Part shown: positions 40,990 through 49,227 of the stretch, one piece after another
How the letters are laid out: every line of letters starts with the position of its first letter
How positions within the stretch are numbered: the first letter of the stretch is position 1
DNA from: Streptomyces echinoruber
GTDB taxonomy: Bacteria > Actinomycetota > Actinomycetes > Streptomycetales > Streptomycetaceae
Direction of reading: 5' to 3'
NCBI RefSeq assembly: GCF_014651135.1
Contig: NZ_BMWH01000001.1
Span: 557,194 to 621,193, forward strand
DNA length: 64,000 bases
Translations under genes and position numbers: made by a program
The notes under the pieces: generated by a model
Told to the model about the DNA's origin: nothing
Databases searched by the model: none
Seen by the model: only the letters and a program-made list of their open reading frames with translations

Positions 40990-41029
40990 CGGGCTGCCCG
41001 CCGATCTTCCCCCGTCGGCGGGCAGCCCG
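40990..41029 (+). terminator. Terminator hairpin after panB
   Basis: CGGGCTGCCCGCCGA and TCGGCGGGCAGCCCG form a perfect 15-bp stem with a 10-base loop, 34 bases past the panB stop. There is no T-tract, as usual in Streptomyces. Confidence 0.82.
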
Positions 41030-41155
41030 CTTGCCGTCACGGCGCCGGTGACACCCGCCGGTGCCTGCCGGGACTTCTGCCGGTACGGCGCCGGCGGCGT
41101 CTGTCGGTGCGGTGCCGGTGCGGTGCTCACGGCGTCTGTCGGTGCGGTACCGGCT

Positions 41156-41221
41156 CGATGTCGGCGCGATGTCGGCGCGATGTCGGCGCGATGTCGGCGC
41201 GATGTCGGTGCGATGTCGGTG
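41156..41221. repeat. 11-bp tandem repeat, six copies, upstream of the ABC exporter
   Basis: CGATGTCGGCG is repeated at an exact 11-bp period (41156, 41167, 41178, 41189, 41200, 41211); the last two copies have T for C near the end. It lies 64 bases before the ATPase start. The period is close to one helical turn, so all copies face one side of the DNA. The rest of the 328-bp gap 40957-41284 holds the panB terminator and looser CTGTCGGTGCGGT repeats, but no gene. Confidence 0.85.
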
Positions 41222-41284
41222 CGCACGATCCGCTGTCGGTGACCTGTCGGCCGTTTGTCGGCGGCGCCTGACACCGTCGTCGGC

Positions 41285-42310
41285 ATGACGCGAACCGACA
41301 ACCACTCCGACGGCGGGAAACCCGCCGTGACCGTGCGGGGGCTGGTCAAGCACTACGGTGCGACCAAGGCCCTGGACGGTGTCGACCTGGATGTGCGCGA
41401 GGGCACCGTGATGGGCGTCCTCGGGCCGAACGGCGCCGGCAAGACCACGCTGGTGCGCATCCTGTCCACCCTCCTCACCCCGGACGCCGGCCGGGCCCTC
41501 GTCGCCGGCTACGACGTCGTGCGGCAGCCGCGGCAGCTCCGCCGGACGATCGGGCTGACGGGGCAGTACGCCTCCGTCGACGAGAAGCTCCCGGGCTGGG
41601 AGAACCTGTACCTGATCGGGCGGCTGCTGGACCTGCCGCGCAAGCGGGCCCGGGCCCGGGCCGACGAGCTGCTGGAGCGGTTCTCGCTCACCGAGGCGGC
41701 CAGGCGGCCCGTGCACACCTACTCCGGCGGCATGCGGCGGCGGCTGGACCTGGCCGCCTCCATGATCGGGCACCCGGCGGTGCTGTACCTGGACGAGCCG
41801 ACCACCGGCCTGGACCCGCGCACCCGCAACGAGGTGTGGGCCGAGGTGCAGGCCATGGTCGGCGACGGCGTCACCGTGCTGCTGACCACCCAGTACATGG
41901 AGGAGGCCGAGCAGCTCGCCTCCGAGCTGACCGTGATCGACCGCGGCCGGGTCATCGCCGGCGGCGGCATCGAGGAACTCAAGGCCAAGGTCGGCGGCCG
42001 GACGCTGCGGGTGCGGCCACTGGACCCGGCGGAGCTGCGGCCGCTGGCCCGCATGCTGGACGAGCTGGGCATCACCGGCCTGGCCGCCACCACCGTGGAC
42101 ACCGAGCGCGGCGAGCTGCTGGTGCCGGTGCTCAGCGACGAGCAGCTCACCGCCGTGGTCGGCGCGGTCACCGCGCGCGGCATCACGCTCGCCTCCATCA
42201 CCACCGAACTGCCCAGCCTGGACGAGGTGTTCCTGTCCCTCACCGGCCACCGCGCCAGTGCCCCGCAGGACCCCCGCCCCGCCGACGACCGCGAGGAGGC
42301 CGCCGTATGA
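41285..42310 (+). CDS. DrrA-type ABC exporter ATPase
   Basis: A 341-residue ATP-binding subunit of a drug or natural-product exporter. The Walker A motif is GPNGAGKTT, the Q-loop is in LTGQYASVDEKL, the signature is YSGGMRRRLDLA and Walker B is VLYLDEPTTGLD, followed by the H-loop region LLTTQYMEEAEQLA. The C-terminal extension with LDEVFLSLTG is typical of DrrA proteins of antibiotic producers. ATG 41285 has no ribosome-binding site, so translation may be leaderless. The stop overlaps the permease start by four bases (ATGA), showing coupling. Substrate unknown. Confidence 0.9.
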   Translation: MTRTDNHSDGGKPAVTVRGLVKHYGATKALDGVDLDVREGTVMGVLGPNGAGKTTLVRILSTLLTPDAGRALVAGYDVVRQPRQLRRTIGLTGQYASVDEKLPGWENLYLIGRLLDLPRKRARARADELLERFSLTEAARRPVHTYSGGMRRRLDLAASMIGHPAVLYLDEPTTGLDPRTRNEVWAEVQAMVGDGVTVLLTTQYMEEAEQLASELTVIDRGRVIAGGGIEELKAKVGGRTLRVRPLDPAELRPLARMLDELGITGLAATTVDTERGELLVPVLSDEQLTAVVGAVTARGITLASITTELPSLDEVFLSLTGHRASAPQDPRPADDREEAAV

Positions 42311-43122
42311 GCGCCGCCGTTTCGACCGCCGATCTCTCCGACCCCCGGATCCCGCTGCGCGCGCACCTGCGGCACACCGGGGCGCTGGTCCGCCGCAACC
42401 TGCTGTGGATCCGGCAGGACCCGGAGTCGATGTTCGACGCCGTGTTCATGCCGATCGTGTTCACGCTGCTGTTCGTGTACGTCTTCGGCGGCTCCATCGG
42501 CCAGGCGCTGGGCGGCGGCCAGGACCGGTACGTGCAGTACGTCGTGCCCGGCCTGCTCGCCATGATGAGCATGACCATGGCCCAGGGCGTGGGCACCGGC
42601 TTCAACCAGGACTTCAACTCCGGTGTCATGGACCGCTTCCGGTCCCTGCCGATCGGGCGCGGCTCGGTGCTGGTCGCCAAGATCGTGGTGGAGCTGCTGC
42701 GGATGCTGGTGGCCACGGCGATCCTGCTCGTCGTCGGCGTGCTGGTCGGCTTCGACATCACCGACTGGGGCGGTCTGGCGGCCGCCGTGGGGCTGGCCGT
42801 GGTGTTCGGCTCGGGTCTGATGTGGGTGTTCCTCACCCTCGGCGTGACGATGAAGAGCGCCCAGTCCGTGCAGGCCATGGGCTTTTTGGTGATGATGCCG
42901 CTGCAGTTCGGCTCGTCGGTGTTCGCGCCGACCGGGACGATGCCGGGCTGGCTGCAGTCCTTCACCGACTACAACCCCATCTCCTCCCTCGCGGACGCCG
43001 CGCGCGGCCTGATGACGGGCGGTCCGGTGGCGCACGACCTGTGGCTGACGCTCGGCTGGTCGGTGGTGCTGACGGCGGTGATGGCGCCGGTCGCGATCCA
43101 CAAGTTCCGGACGAAGAGCTGA
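42307..43122 (+). CDS. DrrB-type ABC exporter permease
   Basis: A 271-residue ABC-2 type membrane subunit with about six helices: VFMPIVFTLLFVYVFGG, a VPGLLAMMSMTMAQGVG segment, LLRMLVATAILLVVGVLVGF, LAAAVGLAVVFGSGLMWVFL, MGFLVMMPLQFGSSVF and LGWSVVLTAVMAPVAI. The central MDRFRSLPI motif is the usual contact with the ATPase in DrrB proteins. It is coupled to the ATPase by an ATGA overlap. The gene ends 26 bases before the convergent AfsR-like gene. Confidence 0.9.
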   Translation: MSAAVSTADLSDPRIPLRAHLRHTGALVRRNLLWIRQDPESMFDAVFMPIVFTLLFVYVFGGSIGQALGGGQDRYVQYVVPGLLAMMSMTMAQGVGTGFNQDFNSGVMDRFRSLPIGRGSVLVAKIVVELLRMLVATAILLVVGVLVGFDITDWGGLAAAVGLAVVFGSGLMWVFLTLGVTMKSAQSVQAMGFLVMMPLQFGSSVFAPTGTMPGWLQSFTDYNPISSLADAARGLMTGGPVAHDLWLTLGWSVVLTAVMAPVAIHKFRTKS

Positions 43123-43147
43123 CCCGCGCCGCGCGCGCCGGTACGCG

Positions 43148-46100
43148 TCACACGAGGGCGGCGGCCTCCTGCGGGGAGAGGCCGGCGCCCTCGGCGTACG
43201 CGGCGTCGAACTCCTCCTCGCCGAGCACCGCGCGCAGCGCCGTGCGGGCCCGTTCGCGGACCACGCGTTCGAGGCGCCCGGCGACGTGGCTGGGCGGCAG
43301 CGGCGCCTCGGCGGCGCCCAGGCAGCGGGCGGCGTCCCGGGCGCGGCGCTCGCCGTCGGCGGCGGCGGCCATGATCCAGGCTGCCATGGCCAGGTAGAGG
43401 GAGCGCATGTGCGGTTCGAGCGCCCGGGACAGCGGGTCCCCGGCCCGCTGCAGGGCCTGCCGGACGCACCGCAGGGCCTCCTCCCACCGCTCGTCCGCGG
43501 CCTCGATCCAGGCCTCGGTGCCCAGCACGAAGACCTCGAAGACGACGAACGCGACGGCGGCGAAGTCCTCGCGCAGCCTGCGGATCTGTTCGCGGGCCTC
43601 CCCGGTGCGGCCGGTGAGGGCGAGCAGGCCGGCCAGGAAGAGGCGGGCGGCGGGCATGGCCTCGTTGTGGCGGGAGTCCTGGTGCGCCAGCACCTCGCGC
43701 AGCAGCCGTTCGCCCTGCTCGGTGTCGCCGGACTCCAGCAGCACGCTGGCCAGGCGGGCGGTGAGGAGGGCCTTCTGGGCGCGGGCGCCGAGCCGTTCGG
43801 CGTACTCCATGGCCGCCCGGTAGTCGTCGGCCGCCCTCGGGTACGCGCCGCGCCGCTCGTGCGCCTCGGCGCGGGCGGCGAGCGCCTCCGCGGTGCCCCA
43901 GGCGTCCCCGAGGCGCTGGAAGATCTCCAGCGCCTCCTGCGCGTCGCGGGCGGCGTCGCCGGCCCACTCGCTGCGGTTGGCGAGGATGTTGGCGCGCATC
44001 TGCAGGCAGACGCCGAGCTCCCACTCGTAGCCGGGGGTGGCGCGGCAGGTGGCGACGGACGCGTCGACGATCTCGCGCAGGCGGTCCATGTCGGCGGTGA
44101 GCATCACCGCGTACCACCACAGCATGCCCGGCGCCCGGCAGGTCTGCGGCATGCCCGGCTCGTAGGTGCGCGCGATGAGGCGCAGCTTCTCCTGCGCCTC
44201 GGGGGTCTGCCAGGCGTCCAGTTCGGTCTCCGCGCACGCCAGGTGGACCAGGTGCACGCCGCGCCGGGCCTCGTCGAGCAGGTCGCCGGTCAGCGGCGGC
44301 GGAAAGTCGGTGCAGCGCTCGTACAGCGGGACGGGGCGGCGCAGCGGCTCGGCGAACGGGTCGGGGCCGAGGCCGATCGCCGCGCGGGACCAGTGGCGGG
44401 CCTCCAGGCGCAGGTCGCGCATCTGCCAGTACCAGGCCAGGGACAGCACCAGGCACAGCACCTCCTGCTCGTCGCGGGCGGCGACGGCGCGGCGCAGCGC
44501 GGTGCGCAGGTTCTCGTACTCCGTCTCGATGCGGGCGATGGCGGCCCGCTGCCCGGAACCACGCAGCAACGGGTCGGTGGTGCGGGCGAGTTCGCGGTAG
44601 TACGTCAGGTGGGCGCGCTCCGCCTCCGGGCGGGTGCCGGTCTCGTCGAGCCGTTCGGCGGCGTACTCGGCGACGGTCTCCAGCAGCCGGTAGCGCATGC
44701 CGCCGTCCGGCCCGGGGGCCGCCACGACCAGGGACTTGTCGACGAGCGAGCCGATCGCCTCCAGGGCGGCCGGGCCGCACACCACCTCGGCGGCGGCCAG
44801 GTCGCAGCCGCGGGCGAACACCGACAGGCGGCGCAGCACCTCGCGTTCGTCCTCGTCGAGCAGGTCCCAGGACCAGTCGACGACGGCCCGCAGGGTCTGC
44901 TGGCGGGGCAGCACGGTGCGGCTGCCGGAGGTGAGCAGCCGGAAGCGGTCGTCGAGCCGGTCCGCTATCTGACGGGGCGTCAGCATGCGCAGGCGGGCGG
45001 CGGCGAGCTCGATGGCCAGCGGCAGGCCGTCCAGGCGCCGGCAGATCTCCGCGCAGGCCTCGGGATCGTCCTCGACGCGGAACCCGGGCCGCGCCGCCGC
45101 CCCGCGCTCGGCGAACAGCCGCAGCGCGACCGGCTCCGGCAGCGGCTCCACCGGCCGCAGCAGCTCTCCCGGCACGCCGAGGGGCGCGCGGCTGGTGGCC
45201 AGGACGGTCACCCCGGGGCAGCGGGCGAGCAGTTCCTCGGCGAGCCGGGCCGCCGCCTCCACGACGTGCTCGCAGTTGTCGAGGATGAGCAGCATGCGGC
45301 GCCGGGCGCAGTGCTCCACGAGCCGCTCCACCGGGTCGTCGATCCGCTCGGTCACGGCCCGCATCTCCTCGGCGCCGGCGCCGTGCAGCACGGTCTCGCG
45401 GGCGCCGATGGCGGTCAGGACGGCCTCGGGAACGGCCGTCGGGTCGTCGACGGGCGCCAGTTCCGCCAGCCACACGCCGTCCCGGGCGGTGTGCCGCACC
45501 GCCTCCGCCGCCTCCTGCGACAGCCGCGTCTTCCCGGCGCCGCCGGGGCCGAGCAGGGTCACCAGCCGGGCGGTGGCCAGATCGCCCCGGATGGCCTCGA
45601 TGTCGGCCTCCCGGCCGACGAAGGAGGTCAGGCGGGCACGGAGGTTGCCGGGGGGTGGGGCGGGCGCGGGCGGGGCGGGCGCGGGTGGGCCTGGGGTGGC
45701 CGCGGGCGGGGTGGTCGCGGCGGGGTACGGGGCGGCGGAGGACGGGGCGCCGTGGCGGTCCGGCGCCGGGAGGGGGCCGGCGTCGTTCGCCGGGCCGGCG
45801 GGAGTTGCCGGGTCGGCGGGGGCTGCCGCGGGCTCCCGGGCCGGGGACGGCGCACCGGGCCCGGTGGCCGGGCCGGGCGTCCCCGCCGGGGCCGTCCCGG
45901 CGCGGGTCGGCCATGTCCCCGCTCCGGCGCGGGTCGGCGCGGCACCGTCCGGCGCGACACCGTCCGGCACGGCACGGCCGCCGCCGGTCGCGCCGCCCGG
46001 CACGCCGCCGGCCGCGGCGCCGTCACCGGCCCGCCCGGGGTGCAGCAACTCCGCGTGCAGGGCGCGCAGTTCCGGTCCCGGGTCGGAGCCGAGGCGGTCG

Positions 46101-46762
46101 GCCAGGAGGCGGCGCACGTCCTCGTAGGCGGCCAGGGCCTCCGCCGCGCGGCCGGTGTCGCGCAGGGCGCGCAGGCGCAGCGCCTGGAGGGGCTCGTCGA
46201 AGGGGTGGGTGTCACACAACGCGGTGAGTTCCGGCAGCGCCTGGTCGGCGTCGCCCAGGGCGAGCGCGGCGGCGAGGCGGGCGCGGCGCACGTCGAGGTG
46301 GCGTGTCTCCCAGCGGGCGGCCTCGGCGGCGCGGTCGGGCAGGTCGGCCAGGACCGGGGTGCGCCACAGGGCGAGGGCGTCGTCCAGGACGACGGCCGCC
46401 TTGGCGGGGTCGCCGTCGGCCAGCGCGCGCAGCCCCTCGCCGGCCAGCCGCTCGAAGCGGTGCAGGTCGACGTCGTCCGGGGCGGCGGCGAGCCGGTAGC
46501 CGCCGGGCGCGGAGACGACGGCGGCCGCGCCGAGGGCGCGGCGCAGCCGGCCGACCAGGGCCTGCAGGGCGCCGGTGGCGTCGGCGGGCGGGTCGGCGTC
46601 CCACACCTCCTCGACCAGGACGCTCGCGGGCACGGTGCGGCCGGCGCGCAGCGCGAGCACGGTCAGCAGGGCGCGCAGCCGCGCCCCGCCGACCGGCAGC
46701 GGGGTGCCGTCGGGACGAAGGGCCTGGGTGGTGCCGAGGATGCGGTAGCGCACGCGGTCCAT
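43148..46762 (-). CDS. AfsR/SARP-like regulator with BTAD, NB-ARC and TPR-type regions
   Basis: A 1204-residue regulator. An OmpR-type winged helix (about 1-90) is followed by the bacterial transcriptional activator domain (about 95-245, rich in ALRLRALRDTGRAAEALAAYE-type helices). A Pro/Ala/Gly-rich linker spans about 250-370. The NTPase domain has the P-loop GPGGAGKT (about 402) and LILDNCEHVV as Walker B. The C-terminal half is made of helical repeats. Such proteins couple ATP binding to control of secondary metabolism. I chose ATG 46762; GTG 46780 overlaps the upstream stop (GTGA) and is equally possible. Targets are unknown; the convergent ABC exporter is one candidate. Confidence 0.87.
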   Translation of the reverse strand: MDRVRYRILGTTQALRPDGTPLPVGGARLRALLTVLALRAGRTVPASVLVEEVWDADPPADATGALQALVGRLRRALGAAAVVSAPGGYRLAAAPDDVDLHRFERLAGEGLRALADGDPAKAAVVLDDALALWRTPVLADLPDRAAEAARWETRHLDVRRARLAAALALGDADQALPELTALCDTHPFDEPLQALRLRALRDTGRAAEALAAYEDVRRLLADRLGSDPGPELRALHAELLHPGRAGDGAAAGGVPGGATGGGRAVPDGVAPDGAAPTRAGAGTWPTRAGTAPAGTPGPATGPGAPSPAREPAAAPADPATPAGPANDAGPLPAPDRHGAPSSAAPYPAATTPPAATPGPPAPAPPAPAPPPGNLRARLTSFVGREADIEAIRGDLATARLVTLLGPGGAGKTRLSQEAAEAVRHTARDGVWLAELAPVDDPTAVPEAVLTAIGARETVLHGAGAEEMRAVTERIDDPVERLVEHCARRRMLLILDNCEHVVEAAARLAEELLARCPGVTVLATSRAPLGVPGELLRPVEPLPEPVALRLFAERGAAARPGFRVEDDPEACAEICRRLDGLPLAIELAAARLRMLTPRQIADRLDDRFRLLTSGSRTVLPRQQTLRAVVDWSWDLLDEDEREVLRRLSVFARGCDLAAAEVVCGPAALEAIGSLVDKSLVVAAPGPDGGMRYRLLETVAEYAAERLDETGTRPEAERAHLTYYRELARTTDPLLRGSGQRAAIARIETEYENLRTALRRAVAARDEQEVLCLVLSLAWYWQMRDLRLEARHWSRAAIGLGPDPFAEPLRRPVPLYERCTDFPPPLTGDLLDEARRGVHLVHLACAETELDAWQTPEAQEKLRLIARTYEPGMPQTCRAPGMLWWYAVMLTADMDRLREIVDASVATCRATPGYEWELGVCLQMRANILANRSEWAGDAARDAQEALEIFQRLGDAWGTAEALAARAEAHERRGAYPRAADDYRAAMEYAERLGARAQKALLTARLASVLLESGDTEQGERLLREVLAHQDSRHNEAMPAARLFLAGLLALTGRTGEAREQIRRLREDFAAVAFVVFEVFVLGTEAWIEAADERWEEALRCVRQALQRAGDPLSRALEPHMRSLYLAMAAWIMAAAADGERRARDAARCLGAAEAPLPPSHVAGRLERVVRERARTALRAVLGEEEFDAAYAEGAGLSPQEAAALV

Positions 46763-46776
46763 TGTCTCCGCCGGTC

Positions 46777-47304
46777 TCACCGGCGGTCACGGGGCTCGGG
46801 CGGCGCGGCGCCCGGTACGTCGAGGACGGCGAGGACGCCCGTCGTGTCCGGGCCGAACCACCGGGGGCAGGTGGTCACCTCCTCCAGGCGGCGCCACGCG
46901 GGCGCCGCCCGGAGGACGCGCGATCCGGGGCGGGTCTCCTCCGGGGGCCGGCGCACCAGGTGCAGGGCGCGCACCCGGCCCGTCGTCCTCGCCCACTTGC
47001 CCCCGTGGTGCTCGACGAGCAGCACCCCCTCCCACCGGGTCCGGCCGCCGTCGGCGGCGCCGGTGCCCTCCCCCAGGGCGGCGACGAGCCCGTCCGCGGC
47101 GCGCACCGTGCGCAGGGCGCCGTCCCCGCCTCCCGGCACCTCGGCGGTCCCCTCGATCCGGCACACCTCCCGGTCCCAGCCGCCGCCGAGCACGTCCCCG
47201 GCGGGCAGCAGCAGCAACCGCCAGTCCACCCGCTCCCCCACCGAGAACGGCGTGCCGCAGCACTCCATCTGCCAGTCCTCGTAGAACACCCGCCACAGCG
47301 CCAT
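46777..47304 (-). CDS. DUF6578 family protein
   Basis: A 175-residue soluble protein of unknown function, common in Streptomyces. The start MALWRVFYEDWQMECCGTPF, with two adjacent Cys, is characteristic, as is the VGERVDWRLLLLP segment. The middle is Gly-rich and the end Arg/Pro-rich. The gene overlaps a possible GTG start of the AfsR-like regulator by four bases and is transcribed with it, which suggests a linked role. The family assignment is from memory of the N-terminal pattern. Confidence 0.72.
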   Translation of the reverse strand: MALWRVFYEDWQMECCGTPFSVGERVDWRLLLLPAGDVLGGGWDREVCRIEGTAEVPGGGDGALRTVRAADGLVAALGEGTGAADGGRTRWEGVLLVEHHGGKWARTTGRVRALHLVRRPPEETRPGSRVLRAAPAWRRLEEVTTCPRWFGPDTTGVLAVLDVPGAAPPEPRDRR

Positions 47305-47409
47305 GCGCCCACCCTTGCGGAACCGACGGGCCCTCGCGAGACGTTTTCCCGGTGCGCCCGGTACCGTTCGACCCGCCTCGCCCGCCCCGACCCCCAGGAG
47401 CCCCGCCCC

Positions 47410-48177
47410 ATGACCACCGCCGCCACCCGCCCGGGCGACCGCCGGGTCAGCCCCGTCTTCCTCGGGATCCTGGCCGTCACGGCGGTCACCGGCTGGGCCA
47501 CGTGGACCGGGTTCGCCGAGCAGCCGGGCGTGGCCGTGTTCCTGTTCGTGACGGCCGCCTGGATCGTCTCCCTGTGCCTGCACGAGTACGCGCACGCGCG
47601 CACCGCGCTGCACAGCGGCGACCTCACGGTCGGCGCGAAGGGCTACCTGACACTGAACCCGGCGAAGTACACGCACGCGGTGCTGAGCATCGTGCTGCCG
47701 GTGCTGTTCCTGGTCATGGGCGGGATCGGGCTGCCGGGCGGCGCGGTGTTCATCGAGCGCGACCGGATCCGGGGCCGCTGGCGGCACAGCCTGATATCGG
47801 CGGCGGGCCCGCTGACGAACGTACTGTGCGCGGCGGTGTGCACGGCGCCGTTCTGGCTCCACGCGCTGGACGGCGTGCCGACCGACTTCCGCTGCGCGCT
47901 GGCGCTCCTGGCCCTGCTCCAGGTCACGGCCGCGGTGCTGAACTTCCTGCCGGTGCCCGGCCTGGACGGCTACGGCGTGATCGAGCCGTGGCTGCCGTAC
48001 CGGGTGAAGCGCCAGGTGGAGCCGTACGCGCCGTTCGGGCTGCTGTTCGTGTTCGCGCTGCTGTGGGTGCCGTCGGTGAACCGGGTGTTCTTCGACGCGA
48101 TCGACGCGATCCTGGGCGGCCTCGGGGTCAGCGGGTTCGACACCTCCTACGGCTGGCAGCTCTACCGCTTCTGGTAG
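47410..48177 (+). CDS. M50 family (site-2 protease-like) membrane metalloprotease
   Basis: A 255-residue intramembrane protease with about five or six helices. The zinc-binding HExxH motif is HEYAHA (about residue 59) at the end of the second helix. The second family motif NFLPVPGLDGYGV supplies the third ligand Asp. Also present are TLNPAKYTHAVLSIVLP and AAGPLTNVLCA. It lacks a PDZ domain and belongs to the compact type. A substrate cannot be named; such enzymes often cut membrane-bound anti-sigma factors. ATG 47410 has AGGAG. The stop codon lies within the first copy of a 25-bp tandem repeat. Confidence 0.88.
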   Translation: MTTAATRPGDRRVSPVFLGILAVTAVTGWATWTGFAEQPGVAVFLFVTAAWIVSLCLHEYAHARTALHSGDLTVGAKGYLTLNPAKYTHAVLSIVLPVLFLVMGGIGLPGGAVFIERDRIRGRWRHSLISAAGPLTNVLCAAVCTAPFWLHALDGVPTDFRCALALLALLQVTAAVLNFLPVPGLDGYGVIEPWLPYRVKRQVEPYAPFGLLFVFALLWVPSVNRVFFDAIDAILGGLGVSGFDTSYGWQLYRFW

Positions 48178-48210
48178 GCGGCCCGTCTACCGCTTCTGGT
48201 AGGCGGCCCG
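48161..48210. repeat. 25-bp tandem duplication joining two convergent stop codons
   Basis: Two perfect 25-bp copies (48161-48185 and 48186-48210) begin TCTACCGCTTCTGGTAGGCG. Copy 1 encodes the C-terminal YRFW and stop of the M50 protease on the plus strand. Copy 2, read on the minus strand, encodes the C-terminal AAYQKR and stop of the small membrane protein. Confidence 0.9.
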
Positions 48211-48390
48211 GCCGCGCCGGACGTAGTACCACGCCATGTTCGACGACACGCCCGCCAGCAGCACCCACACGACGCCCAGCCAGCTTCCCCGCACGAAGGA
48301 CACCACGGCCGCGGCGACCGCGAGGACGCAGACGGCGAGGCAGTACAGGGCGAGTCGCCGGGCCGGGCCGGACGGGAGCGAGAGGGACAT
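48187..48390 (-). CDS. Small two-helix membrane protein
   Basis: A 67-residue protein with two hydrophobic helices (LALYCLAVCVLAVAAAVVSF and LGVVWVLLAGVSSNMAWYYV) and a basic tail (RRGRAAYQKR). ATG 48390 has AAGGAG at ideal spacing. I do not recognise the family. The last codons lie in a 25-bp repeat shared with the end of the convergent M50 protease, so the true ancestral C-terminus is uncertain. Confidence 0.7.
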   Translation of the reverse strand: MSLSLPSGPARRLALYCLAVCVLAVAAAVVSFVRGSWLGVVWVLLAGVSSNMAWYYVRRGRAAYQKR

Positions 48391-48475
48391 GGGGTCGGCT
48401 CCTTGGGGGACACGGTGGTGCACTTTCTGCGCTCCTCAGTGTCCCCCAAGTGTCCCCCGAGTGTTCTCCCTGCCC

Positions 48476-49180
48476 TTACACGTCCGTGAGGCGGAGTCCC
48501 GCGTGCGCCTTGTAGCGGCGGTTGACGGAGATCAGGTTGGCGACCAGCGACTCCACCTGGTGGGCGTTGCGCAGCCGGCCGGCGTAGATGCCGCGCATGC
48601 CGGGGATGCGGCCGGCCAGGGCCTGGACGATCTCCACATCGGCGCGGACCTCGCCGAGGACCATGACGTCGGTGTCGATCCGCTCGATCTCCGCGTCCTG
48701 CAGCAGCACCGCCGACAGGTGGTGGAAGGCGGCGGTCACGCGCGACTCGGGCAGCAGCGCGGCGGCCTGCTCGGCGGCGCTGCCCTCCTCCGGCTTGAGC
48801 GCGTAGGCGCCCTTCTTGTCGAAGCCGAGCGGGTTGACGCAGTCGACGACGAGCTTGCCGGCCAGTTCCTCGCGCAGCGACTCCAGGGTCTTGGCGTGGC
48901 CCTCCCAGGGCACGGCGACGATCACGACGTCGCTGCGGCGGGCGGTCTCGGCGTTGTCGGCGCCCTCGACGCCGTGGCCGAGCTCCGCGGCGGCGGCCCG
49001 CGCCCGCTCGGCGGCCCGGGAACCGATGATCACCTTCTGGCCGGCCCGGGCGAGCCGGTAGGCCAGACCCCTGCCCTGCGGCCCGGTGCCGCCGAGCACG
49101 CCGACGACGAGCCCGGAGACGTCGGGGAGGTCCCAGGGGTCCTTGGCGGGGGCCTTGTGTGCACTGTCCGTAGAGGTCAT
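48476..49180 (-). CDS. npdG: NADPH-dependent F420 reductase
   Basis: A 234-residue cytoplasmic oxidoreductase (Fno family) that reduces coenzyme F420 with NADPH. The Rossmann motif is VVGVLGGTGPQGRGLAYRLARAG, followed by IIGSRAAERA, which fits NADPH. Later motifs are VVIVAVPWEGH, VVDCVNPLGF and FHHLSAVLL, and the end LVANLISVNRRYKAHAGLR lines the F420 site. It supplies F420H2 to the many F420 enzymes of Streptomyces. It starts 47 bases after the sialidase gene on the same strand. Confidence 0.92.
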   Translation of the reverse strand: MTSTDSAHKAPAKDPWDLPDVSGLVVGVLGGTGPQGRGLAYRLARAGQKVIIGSRAAERARAAAAELGHGVEGADNAETARRSDVVIVAVPWEGHAKTLESLREELAGKLVVDCVNPLGFDKKGAYALKPEEGSAAEQAAALLPESRVTAAFHHLSAVLLQDAEIERIDTDVMVLGEVRADVEIVQALAGRIPGMRGIYAGRLRNAHQVESLVANLISVNRRYKAHAGLRLTDV

Positions 49181-49227
49181 GGGCCGACTCTACGTCCGCG
49201 CCGGGCCCGCGGCCCCACCCGCCCGGC

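Noticed and set aside
43286..47284. Plus-strand open frame of 1332 codons opposite the AfsR-like gene
   Set aside because: The minus-strand product has winged-helix, BTAD and P-loop motifs; the plus-strand product has none.
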